Shown here one piece after another: positions 51,872 through 59,520 of a stretch of 64,000 bases of DNA. The position numbers and the translations under genes were made by a program. The stretch lies in assembly GCF_900478135.1 (NCBI RefSeq), contig NZ_LS483470.1:1174501-1238500 (forward strand), read 5' to 3'. The DNA comes from Leminorella richardii. GTDB lineage: Bacteria; Pseudomonadota; Gammaproteobacteria; Enterobacterales; Enterobacteriaceae. Numbering within the stretch: position 1 is the stretch's first letter; each line of letters starts with the position of its first letter. The notes beneath the pieces were generated by a model. That model did no database searches. It was not told the origin of the DNA and saw nothing but the letters and a program-made list of their open reading frames with translations.

Positions 51872-53062
51872 ATGAAAATCGTCAGCGTTGATATCATTGA
51901 TGTGAAAAACCCGTTGCAGTCCGCTGTCGCCAAGTGGCGCCCCGTTGTTGTACGTATCAACACCGATGAAGGCATTTCCGGCTTTGGTGAAGTGGGCATG
52001 GCCTACGGCGTAGGCGCCTCTGCAGGGTTCGGCATGGCGAAAGATCTTGCCAGCATCATTATCGGCATGGACCCGATGGAGACGGAAAAGATCTGGGACA
52101 AAATGCAGAAGAAGACCTTCTGGGGACAGGGGGGCGGTACCGTTGTTTCTGCCGGTATGAGCGCCATTGACGTCGCGCTGTGGGACATCAAAGGGAAAGC
52201 CCTTAACGTCCCTTGCTATCAGCTTTTAGGCGGTAAGTGCCGCGATACGCTGCGCACCTACGCGAGCCAGCTGCAGTTTGGCTGGGGCGATGCGGAGAAA
52301 AAGGAAATTCTGACTACGCCTCAACAGTACGCGGCAGCAGCGGAAAAGGCTCTGGCAGACGGCTATGACGCGATTAAAGTCGACGTTAACGAAATCAACG
52401 AGCAGGGCGGCGTGAAGAAAAGCAACCTTTACGGCGTATTCAGCGATCGCGAACTGAAAGTCGGCTATAAGCGCCTGAAGGCCATTCGCGAAGCGGTGGG
52501 CGACGAAGTTGATATTATCGTTGAGGCGCACGCGCTGACGGACACCGCATCCGCCATTCGTTTTGGCCGAATGATTGAAGAACTTCGCATCTCCGCCTAT
52601 GAAGAACCGGTGATGAACCTGAACCACGGTCAGCTAAGGGAAGTGAAGCGAAACGTCAACATTCCTATCGCTGCCGGTGAGCGTATCTATACTCGCTGGG
52701 GTTTCCGTCCGTACTTTGAAGAACACATCATTGACCTGATTCAGCCGGATCTCGGCACCTGTGGCGGCTTTAGCGAAGCGAAAAAGATCTGCGACATGGG
52801 GCACATCTACGATACTACCTGTCAGATCCACGTGTGCGGCGGCCCAATCATGACGGCTGCGGCGCTGCAGTTAGAGTGCGCAATCCCTAACTTTGGCATT
52901 CACGAACTGCACCGCTATGCGCTGCTGGACGGCAACCGTGCCACCTGTAAGTACGACTACCTGCCGGAGAAAGGCCAGTACAGCATTCCTGACCTGCCGG
53001 GTATCGGACAGGAGCTGACCGAGAAGTCTATTGCTGAATCACCAAAAGAGACCGTGAAGTAA
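51872..53062 (+). CDS. Enolase-superfamily sugar-/hydroxy-acid dehydratase (mandelate racemase group)
   Basis: 396 residues with an N-terminal capping domain (1-125) and a TIM-barrel. Candidate metal ligands are Glu218 (V-E-A-H), Glu244 (Y-E-E-P) and Glu270 (A-A-G-E-R). His220 and His320 (I-H-V-C-G-G) suit the acid/base pair of acid-sugar dehydratases such as DgoD; Lys169 and Asp171 form the KxD motif. The substrate cannot be read from sequence. The ATG at 51872 has AAGGAG upstream. First gene of an apparent operon with a DcuC-like carrier and an MmgE/PrpD protein. Confidence 0.82.
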   Translation: MKIVSVDIIDVKNPLQSAVAKWRPVVVRINTDEGISGFGEVGMAYGVGASAGFGMAKDLASIIIGMDPMETEKIWDKMQKKTFWGQGGGTVVSAGMSAIDVALWDIKGKALNVPCYQLLGGKCRDTLRTYASQLQFGWGDAEKKEILTTPQQYAAAAEKALADGYDAIKVDVNEINEQGGVKKSNLYGVFSDRELKVGYKRLKAIREAVGDEVDIIVEAHALTDTASAIRFGRMIEELRISAYEEPVMNLNHGQLREVKRNVNIPIAAGERIYTRWGFRPYFEEHIIDLIQPDLGTCGGFSEAKKICDMGHIYDTTCQIHVCGGPIMTAAALQLECAIPNFGIHELHRYALLDGNRATCKYDYLPEKGQYSIPDLPGIGQELTEKSIAESPKETVK

Positions 53063-53349
53063 CAAGCGGCCGTTAAGCAGGGCTGCCGCCCTTAGCCGAT
53101 GAGAAACGCCGGATGCGGATAAATCAAAGCACACTGTTCACAGCGAATGGGGCACAGCAAGCATTCGCCGGAGACAGCTGTTGTCAAAAACAACGCATCT
53201 AAGGCACTATTCAGTTACGGTTAAACAGCGGCGGCGGCCCGAAGGAGGAGAGGTAAATCGCTATAGCGCAGACGCCTCTCAACTACTGACAGTGGGTTAT
53301 TTGCGCAGAACCGGACATGGTTATCTCCGGCGATGCGGGGAGTTGAAGC
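53063..53349 (+). other. Structured intergenic leader before the DcuC-like gene
   Basis: No gene is seen in these 287 nt. They contain potential hairpins: GCGAATG (53143-53149) with CATTCGC (53162-53168), and GTTGT/ACAAC nearby. An AAGGAGGAG Shine-Dalgarno-like tract near 53240 is not followed by a convincing start codon. There is no T-tract terminator, so readthrough from the dehydratase gene is plausible. Confidence 0.5.
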
Positions 53350-54741
53350 ATGGGATTAACAATAGCACTTGTTGTCATCGCATGGGTCGCCTGGATGATA
53401 GCGCGAAAAGGGTACGCGACCGCAGTGCTGCTGGTTGCCGGTGTTTTCCTGCTGGGAACATCGGTTCTTCTCGATCTGGGACCCGGCCTGACGTTGAAAA
53501 AGTCAACAGGCAGCGGTTTCTTTGATATTTTCCAAGTCGTTCAAAACATCATGTCGAGCAACCTTGGCGGGCTAGGGTTGGCGATTATGGCGATGGGCGG
53601 TTTCTCTCGCTATATGGACACGCTCAACGCCGGTCAGGCGCTGTACGCGGTTGTCGGCGGGCCGCTGAAGTACATTAAGTCACCTTATCTTCTGGCCTGT
53701 GTAGGGTTTATCGTTTCTCAGCTTATCGGCATGGCTATTCCCAGCGCGTCTGGGCTGGCGCTGATGCTGATGGTGACGCTGTACCCGGTTATGATCCGTG
53801 CGGGCGTCTCCCGTCTGACGGCTGTAGCCATCATCGGCTCTAGCCGCTTCTTTGACTTAGGACCAGGCTCTGCCAACTGCCTGCTGGCGGCGAAAACCGC
53901 CGGTATTGAGTGGGCAGAATACTTCCTAAGCTGGCAGATGAAGATTTACTTCCCGCTGCTGCTCACCATGCTGGTTTCTCACTATTTTGTGCAGCGATTC
54001 TGGGAACGCCGTGAAGGGCCAGATCCAGAAGACTTGGTACTGCAGGAAAAATTCCGTCAGGAACAGGAAGGGCAAGGCAATCAGGTACCAAAAATCTATG
54101 CGCTGTTGCCTATCGTACCGCTGGTTATTCTGCTGCTGTTCAACCCGGTTGTGCTTGGACAGTTTGGCATTAACATCAAAGTGGGTGTGCCGTCAGCTAT
54201 CGTTCTTAGCACCTTTGTTGCGATGCTGTTTGAGTTTATTCGTCGTCGTAACGGCTTTGAAGTGCTGAGCGGCATGAAGTCATTTTTCGATGGGCTTGGT
54301 AAACAGCTGACAATTGTCGTTGCGCTGATTATCGCAGGTCAGGTGTTCGGCGAAGGCCTGATTGCCATCGGTGCCGTTGATTCGCTGATCAACGGTGTAG
54401 AAGGCGCAGGGCTGGGAGCAGGCTTCATGATTATTCTGATGAGCCTGATTATCGGCGCGGTTGCTTTCCTGATGGGCTCCGGCAACGCACCGTTCTTCTC
54501 TTTCGCGGCGCTTATTCCAAGTATTGCCGCCAAGATGGGCGTTCCGTCAGCCGCCATGCTGTTACCGCTGCAAACCATGACCGGATTTGGTCGCACCATG
54601 TCGCCGGTTACTGGGGCCATTGTGGCCGTTGCGGGCATTGCGGGCGTGTCGCCGTTCCAGATCGTCAAGCGAAACGCTATCCAGCTGATTCTGTGTATGC
54701 TGGTTAACTTTATTCTTACCTTCACTATCGTGCTGCCTTAA
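53350..54741 (+). CDS. DcuC-family C4-dicarboxylate transporter
   Basis: A 463-residue, 11-13-helix carrier of the DcuC family (E. coli DcuC: 461). Family features: S-P-Y-L-L-A-C in the fourth helix, S-A-S-G-L-A-L-M-L-M, G-S-G-N-A-P-F-F-S-F-A near residue 377 and G-R-T-M-S-P-V-T-G-A-I-V near residue 415. In this context it probably imports or exchanges a di- or hydroxy-carboxylate used by the neighbouring dehydratases. GGGGAG precedes the start. Confidence 0.88.
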   Translation: MGLTIALVVIAWVAWMIARKGYATAVLLVAGVFLLGTSVLLDLGPGLTLKKSTGSGFFDIFQVVQNIMSSNLGGLGLAIMAMGGFSRYMDTLNAGQALYAVVGGPLKYIKSPYLLACVGFIVSQLIGMAIPSASGLALMLMVTLYPVMIRAGVSRLTAVAIIGSSRFFDLGPGSANCLLAAKTAGIEWAEYFLSWQMKIYFPLLLTMLVSHYFVQRFWERREGPDPEDLVLQEKFRQEQEGQGNQVPKIYALLPIVPLVILLLFNPVVLGQFGINIKVGVPSAIVLSTFVAMLFEFIRRRNGFEVLSGMKSFFDGLGKQLTIVVALIIAGQVFGEGLIAIGAVDSLINGVEGAGLGAGFMIILMSLIIGAVAFLMGSGNAPFFSFAALIPSIAAKMGVPSAAMLLPLQTMTGFGRTMSPVTGAIVAVAGIAGVSPFQIVKRNAIQLILCMLVNFILTFTIVLP

Positions 54742-54761
54742 CGGTGCACTGTCTCTGATAA

Positions 54762-54782
54762 GGCCCGCCGCTCTGGCGGGCC
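54762..54782 (+). other. Stem-loop just upstream of the MmgE/PrpD gene
   Basis: GGCCCGCC (54762-54769) pairs with GGCGGGCC (54775-54782) around a GCTCT loop. It ends 15 nt before the start codon and next to the GGGAG ribosome binding site. No T tract follows. It could protect processed mRNA or tune translation of the downstream gene. Inference. Confidence 0.55.
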
Positions 54783-54797
54783 CATAGGGAGTAAATC

Positions 54798-56156
54798 ATG
54801 CAGGTAGATATCCAAAAAAGCCTGACTATTCAAAAAGAGCTGGCCGACTTTATCGTTAACTGTCGCACTGAACGAATCGCCGAGCGCCTGATAGAGGACA
54901 TGAAGTATCGCGTTATTGACTGGCTGGGCTGTGCTGTCGTTGGTGCTCACTATCCTCAGTGTGACATCGCTCGCCAGACGTTTACGCGCTTTGGCGGATG
55001 TGCAGAATCCTCTGTGATTGGCTCGGAAGAGCGCTATCCCGCGGCAACGGCGGCAATGGTCAACGGCATTATTGGTCACGTGTCCGAGCTTGACGATGGT
55101 CACCGCAAGGCGATAGGCCATCCCGGCTCTGTCACGCTTCCGGTCGCGCTGGCGCTGGGAGAATCCCTTAAGGTGAGCGGCGCTGAATTTTTAAGCGCGC
55201 TGATCGTTGGCTACGACGTCTACATTCGCTTAGGGCAGACGGTTAACCCTTCCCACTACGCCCACTGGCATACGACCGGCACCTGCGGAACCTTCGCCGC
55301 TGCGGCGACGGCAGCAAGGCTGATGAAGCTGACGCCGAAGCAGACGTGCAGTGCGCTGGGGATCGCCGCAACTCTGGCTAGCGGGCTGGTGGCGTCGTTC
55401 GGCTCACACGCTAAGGCTCTGAACGTCGGCAACGCCTGCCAGAACGGCATTTACGCAGCGGTGCTGGCAAAGGACGGCTTCACTGGATCGCCCCAGGCAC
55501 TCGTTGGCGAAAAGGGCTATGTCAAGGCGACCAGCAGCGCTGATTCGCTACAGTATCTTGAACAGCCGACGGAAGAGGGGCTGCTTTCTGATACCGCGTT
55601 TTATAAGGTTTACGCCTCCTGTGGCCACACCAACTCACCGCTGGACGCTATTTTTAACCTGATCAAAACCCACGCGCCGCAGGCGAACAAGATTGCCCAC
55701 ATCAAGGTGGAAACCTATCGGATTTCCGTTTCTTTGACGGCGGCGCTAAAGGCGGGCAACGAGGATGAAGCCAAGTTTTCTCTGCCGTACTGCATTGCAG
55801 TTGCCCTGACGTTTGGCCAAGTCTCGCTGGCAGAGTTTCAGCCTGACGTATTGAACGATCCCGACGTACTGGCGTTGGCAAGCAAGATCGAAGTGGTTGA
55901 GTCTGAAGAAGCTACGGCGCGCTTTCCCAAGCGACAGGCTCGCGTTACCGTTGTTATGGAGGATGGAACCACCTATCTACAAGAGGTGATGGACGCTACC
56001 GACGTTGTTGACTTTCCCATGCTGGAGCAAAAGTTCCTACATTCTGCCCAGAGCGTGGATCGGCAGGCCTCGCAAGAAGTGCTGGCGTTTATCAAGAGTA
56101 TGGATAAGCGTGGCGATATTGCGCCGCTGGTGGCATATTTGAAAAAAATACGGTAG
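54798..56156 (+). CDS. MmgE/PrpD-family protein
   Basis: A 452-residue protein of the family containing 2-methylcitrate dehydratase, cis-aconitate decarboxylase and iminodisuccinate epimerase. Seen are the D-W-L-G-C-A-V near residue 40, H-V-S-E-L-D-D-G-H near residue 95 and the H-P-G-S-V motif near residue 109, then A-A-A-T-A-A-R-L and a C-terminal lid domain (about 275-400). The reaction is uncertain: dehydration, decarboxylation or epimerisation of a C4-C6 acid are all family options. Follows the DcuC-like gene, probably in one operon. Confidence 0.83.
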   Translation: MQVDIQKSLTIQKELADFIVNCRTERIAERLIEDMKYRVIDWLGCAVVGAHYPQCDIARQTFTRFGGCAESSVIGSEERYPAATAAMVNGIIGHVSELDDGHRKAIGHPGSVTLPVALALGESLKVSGAEFLSALIVGYDVYIRLGQTVNPSHYAHWHTTGTCGTFAAAATAARLMKLTPKQTCSALGIAATLASGLVASFGSHAKALNVGNACQNGIYAAVLAKDGFTGSPQALVGEKGYVKATSSADSLQYLEQPTEEGLLSDTAFYKVYASCGHTNSPLDAIFNLIKTHAPQANKIAHIKVETYRISVSLTAALKAGNEDEAKFSLPYCIAVALTFGQVSLAEFQPDVLNDPDVLALASKIEVVESEEATARFPKRQARVTVVMEDGTTYLQEVMDATDVVDFPMLEQKFLHSAQSVDRQASQEVLAFIKSMDKRGDIAPLVAYLKKIR

Positions 56157-56210
56157 AGCGTATAAAGGCGTTTGGTGTAAAAAATGGATGCATCACACGC
56201 CTTTAACCTT

Positions 56211-56948
56211 TTAAATTACGTCCTGTTTTATGGGCATCCCACTTTCGTCGTAATGCCTATTCCCCTGATAAAAGAAATTATTAATGCTATGATAAACAAA
56301 CGTATTGTATTTAGGGATAGGCTCGGATGCTTTCTTTAGGTCGACGTTTCTTTCGCGGCTATCGCTATTGTCACCGTAGCGAAGATCAAAATAGTCCCAA
56401 AGATCTCTGCCGTAGCAGATGACGTCAATGCCATCGTGAATCGAGTAGACCGAATTTCCGCACTGCTTTGAGGTTAATGAAAGGTATTTATTCGCGTTGA
56501 TAGGAATAAAAAGAGGGCTTTTCTGTATTTGGCATTTAGCCAGCGCGATAGCGTCGTCTTCACTATCAGGGCGATTTCCCCAGGCGTTCAACCAGCCGCC
56601 TAGCTTGGTGATTGTATATAACACGCCATCAATTGTGCCTTCATACATTTTGGTTTGGATATATTTAACGTATTTTTCTGACATATTTCGCCAGTCCGTA
56701 TAGTCATAATCATAGAGCGGCAGGCATACGGACAAAAATGCTCGGTAGTCGGCGGGAAATTTTATGTTATAGCAGCGCTCTGCGTTGTCCAATTCTTGCT
56801 CGGTCATGCCTTCGGTAAGAAAAATTCCATTTTCCTCTAAAAGCTGCATACTGATGTTTATCTGTTCATCAAATGCGCCCCCGTTTTTACAGAGAGCGGT
56901 ACTATGATCGGTACTATGCGTATTTATTGAGAAAGGCGATGAGTCCAT
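56211..56948 (-). CDS. SMI1/KNR4 (SUKH) family protein
   Basis: A 245-residue protein. Residues 35-180 carry the SUKH signature: an E-L-D-N-A-E-R-C-Y-N-I-K-F-P-A-D-Y-R-A-F-L segment followed by acidic and aromatic stretches and I-P-I-N-A-N-K-Y-L near residue 145. SUKH proteins are often immunity proteins for polymorphic or contact-dependent toxins. Here it stands alone, AT-rich, on the opposite strand between prpD-like and GntR genes, with no visible toxin partner. The start is uncertain (56948 or 56852). Possibly an orphan immunity gene. Confidence 0.75.
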   Translation of the reverse strand: MDSSPFSINTHSTDHSTALCKNGGAFDEQINISMQLLEENGIFLTEGMTEQELDNAERCYNIKFPADYRAFLSVCLPLYDYDYTDWRNMSEKYVKYIQTKMYEGTIDGVLYTITKLGGWLNAWGNRPDSEDDAIALAKCQIQKSPLFIPINANKYLSLTSKQCGNSVYSIHDGIDVICYGRDLWDYFDLRYGDNSDSRERNVDLKKASEPIPKYNTFVYHSINNFFYQGNRHYDESGMPIKQDVI

Positions 56949-57073
56949 TGTGTTATTTTCTCTCTCTAATCGCTTATTAATAAAAACTATTCTACTCTTT
57001 TCCCTGTCAATTTAGTAAAATTAGGTACAGTTACAGCGATTTTCTCTACCTGACATTTTACGTTTGGTTTCTA

Positions 57074-57751
57074 ATGACGATGATAACGAAAACAAAAGCG
57101 AAGACGATCTACTTCGATTTGAAGCACAAGATTTTATCCGGTGAGCTAAAGGCCGATTCTCGTCTGGTGATCCACCAGCTGGCGGGCATGTACGACAGCA
57201 GCGATATTCCCGTGCGCGAGGCATTGAAAGAGCTGGCGGCTGAGGATTTGATCGAGATGAGCCCGCACAAAGGCTCTCGAGTCAAAAAGCTGTCAGTAAA
57301 AGAAATGCAGGACATGCTGGAAATTCGCAAGACCCTTGAGCCTCTGGCTGCTCGGTTGGCGGCAGAGAACGCTACGCCGGAGCTGATAGCTCAGCTTGAG
57401 GCGGTACACGCAAAGTGTGAGAAGATGGCGAAAGAGAAAAACTATTCTGACTACTCCACCGCCAACCGAGAATTTCACCAGTTGATCGTTGAAGCTAGTG
57501 ATAACACCTACCTGAAAAAACTGCTCAGCGAACTGTTACGCAACGAGCGGCGCACGAAAACTATCTTTGATCTGTTTCCTGAGGTGGTTAACGTTTCTTT
57601 GGAAGAGCACCGGGAAATGATTCGGCTTATTGAGCAGAAGAAGGGAAAAGAGATTGCTGAGCTGATGTATAACCACAAAGCCCGCTCTTACGACAAGCTG
57701 CACGCCTATTTCTCTAATCTGCTTAAAGAGCAGGAGAACGCGAAATCTTAA
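57074..57751 (+). CDS. GntR-family (FCD-type) transcriptional regulator
   Basis: A 225-residue regulator. The N-terminal winged helix (about 8-75) has L-K-H-K-I-L-S-G-E-L and S-D-I-P-V-R-E-A-L-K-E-L-A-A-E-D-L-I. The C-terminal FCD effector domain has R-E-F-H-Q-L-I-V-E-A-S and E-E-H-R-E-M-I, with metal-binding His candidates. FCD regulators bind organic acids. Lying between the dehydratase-transporter-PrpD genes and the fumarase-type genes, it presumably controls both. Confidence 0.88.
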   Translation: MTMITKTKAKTIYFDLKHKILSGELKADSRLVIHQLAGMYDSSDIPVREALKELAAEDLIEMSPHKGSRVKKLSVKEMQDMLEIRKTLEPLAARLAAENATPELIAQLEAVHAKCEKMAKEKNYSDYSTANREFHQLIVEASDNTYLKKLLSELLRNERRTKTIFDLFPEVVNVSLEEHREMIRLIEQKKGKEIAELMYNHKARSYDKLHAYFSNLLKEQENAKS

Positions 57752-57765
57752 CGTGTTCGTGCAGT

Positions 57766-57795
57766 AAAAAAGGCGGCTTGGCCGCCTTTTGTATT
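57766..57795. terminator. Terminator between the GntR gene and the beta-subunit gene
   Basis: AAAAGGCGGC pairs with GCCGCCTTTT around a TTG loop (57768-57790). A/T runs on both sides suit two convergent transcripts. Confidence 0.88.
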
Positions 57796-57821
57796 TTCTA
57801 TGACTAAGAAAGGCTTAATAA

Positions 57822-58418
57822 TCAGGCTTTTTCCTGCATGATTTTGTCCGCTTTTTCCCGAGCGTTCGCCTTCACCGCGTCGTAGCGGCTGTTGCCTTTG
57901 CAGTCCATTGTGACGATAAACGGGCCAAAGCGTTCGGCTTCCATCACCCACATGGCTTCAGGCATGCCGTTTTCCAGCCAGTGGACGGCTTTTACGCGCT
58001 TGACGCCTTCGGCCAGCACGACCGCGCAGCCTGGGGCAGCTTGAAGATAGGCCTGCTTATACTTTTTAAACGCTGCCAGACTGTCACCGGCCATACCGCC
58101 TTTGCCGATAATCAGCTTGACGCCCTGCTGGCCGACAAACTCAGCGTGTGGCTCCATGCGGATCGACGTCGTTGGGCCGATAACGCGCAGTTGCCAGCTG
58201 CCTTCGGCGTCTTTCACCATGACCGGACCCGCGTGAAAAATCGCGCCGCCCTGTAGGTTTTCCGGCAGCGGGCGCCCGTTGTCCACCAGCTCTCGCATGT
58301 TGAGGTGCCCCATGTCTCGGGCGGTGCAGACGGTGCCGGTAAGGTACACCGCATCGCCAATATTGAGCTGTTCTATATCGGCATCCCGAAGGGGAAGCGT
58401 AAGTTCATAAACGGCCAT
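57822..58418 (-). CDS. Fumarate hydratase/tartrate dehydratase family, beta subunit
   Basis: A 198-residue protein matching the beta subunit/C-terminal domain of class I Fe-S hydro-lyases: I-G-D-A-V-Y-L-T-G-T-V-C-T-A-R-D, the H-A-G-P-V motif with G-P-T-T-S-I-R-M, and I-G-K-G-G-M. It forms the active site with the alpha subunit. Likely substrates are fumarate/malate or a tartrate isomer; the sequence does not decide. The start is 2 nt after the alpha-subunit stop with a GGAGG site, so the two are coupled. Confidence 0.88.
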   Translation of the reverse strand: MAVYELTLPLRDADIEQLNIGDAVYLTGTVCTARDMGHLNMRELVDNGRPLPENLQGGAIFHAGPVMVKDAEGSWQLRVIGPTTSIRMEPHAEFVGQQGVKLIIGKGGMAGDSLAAFKKYKQAYLQAAPGCAVVLAEGVKRVKAVHWLENGMPEAMWVMEAERFGPFIVTMDCKGNSRYDAVKANAREKADKIMQEKA

Positions 58419-58420
58419 GA

Positions 58421-59314
58421 TTATTCCTCCACCTGAAAGAGCATTTCGCGTCGTCCGTCTGGGTAGATACGAACGCCAAAGCGGCGGGCGACCCAGCAAT
58501 GGAAATTGATAGTGACCGGGCAGATGGCGGTATGGGTAGCCGCATAGGCCATTTTGACCGCCAGAGTGGTGGTTTTTCCGCCAATTCCCGCAGGGCCAAT
58601 GCCAAGTTTGTTAATGTCTTCTAGCAGCTCGGTTTCCAACTGGTCCAGCAGCGGATCGGGGTTGTGATCCAGCCAGTTTCTGGTACTGATGGCCTCGCGG
58701 CTGAGTTTGGCGCTAACGTCCATTTGTCCGCCAAGGCCAATGCCGATAGCGGACGGCGGGCAGGGGAAGCCACCGGCGTTAATCACGGTATCCAGCACTA
58801 GTCGCTTTAAGCCTTCATAGTTTTTGCCGAGGGTTGCCGGCGTTAGGATTTTTGACACGTTGCCAAGTTCGGCACCGCACCCTTTAGCACTCAGGATAAT
58901 TTCCACGTATTCCTGACCCGGCACGTGGCGCAGTTCAACGTTAGGGACGCCCTTACCGGTGCTGTCGCCCGGATTGTGGCGGGTTAACGGGTGGACGATG
59001 CTGGGGCGAATCAAACCCGCTTTGGTGGCTTCGGTGAGCGCGCGGGGAAGGTAGCTGAGCAGCGGATCCATATTGAACGCCTGCCCGAAGCTAATCCAAA
59101 CGGTAGGGTAACCGGGGGACTGGCAGACAGGTTTATCCAGCTTTGTCGCCTGAGCGACGTTTTCGATCATTGTTTCCAGAAATACCCGGGCTTCCTCATG
59201 GGTTTCGTCGCGAGCGGCGTTTTTCATCAGGTGGAGCACGTCGGGTGAAATAGTGGTACAGGCGTGGTGAAGGAGGTCGTAAACCTCTTCATAGGTAATG
59301 CCCAGCTCTCTCAT
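58421..59314 (-). CDS. Fumarate hydratase/tartrate dehydratase family, alpha subunit
   Basis: A 297-residue subunit holding the [4Fe-4S] cluster, with candidate ligands Cys64, Cys146 (A-K-G-C-G-A) and Cys185 (F-P-C-P-P). The usual C-Q-D-T-G around the first ligand reads C-Q-S-P-G here, a departure from TtdA and FumA. G-I-G-P-A-G-I-G-G and R-H-N-P are conserved. Class I enzymes dehydrate hydroxy-dicarboxylates. The upstream region carries an AT-rich repeat like that before the dehydratase gene. Confidence 0.87.
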   Translation of the reverse strand: MRELGITYEEVYDLLHHACTTISPDVLHLMKNAARDETHEEARVFLETMIENVAQATKLDKPVCQSPGYPTVWISFGQAFNMDPLLSYLPRALTEATKAGLIRPSIVHPLTRHNPGDSTGKGVPNVELRHVPGQEYVEIILSAKGCGAELGNVSKILTPATLGKNYEGLKRLVLDTVINAGGFPCPPSAIGIGLGGQMDVSAKLSREAISTRNWLDHNPDPLLDQLETELLEDINKLGIGPAGIGGKTTTLAVKMAYAATHTAICPVTINFHCWVARRFGVRIYPDGRREMLFQVEE

Positions 59315-59340
59315 TTTATTATCCTCTGGTTGGCACTGGT

Positions 59341-59360
59341 AAATAATATATTATATATGA
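59341..59360. promoter_or_regulatory. AT-rich repeat upstream of the fumarase-type genes (candidate GntR operator)
   Basis: Read on the minus strand, TCATATATAATATATTATTT lies about 27 nt upstream of the alpha-subunit start. It shares TCATATAT and ATATTATT blocks with the repeats at 51768-51794. A common regulator, most likely the local GntR protein, could bind both. Inference. Confidence 0.5.
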
Positions 59361-59520
59361 TTTGAAGGAATGCAATGATTTTCGAAATGAAATGCGCGCC
59401 AGAGGAGAAAAAACCGGGCTATATGCCTTTTGATTATGAAATATGCCTAACCATTCTTTCTTGGCCCACTCCCCGATAGATATCCTTACCTAAAACAATC
59501 ATTCAGGAATTCATACCGCT

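Noticed and set aside
53108..53118. GCCGGATGCGG resembling half of a REP/PU element
   Set aside because: The complementary half of a REP palindrome is missing, so it is probably coincidence.
53181..53525. 114-codon frame overlapping the start of the DcuC-like gene
   Set aside because: Starts at a TTG without a usable ribosome binding site, is Arg-rich, and its second half is a frame shadow of the transporter gene.
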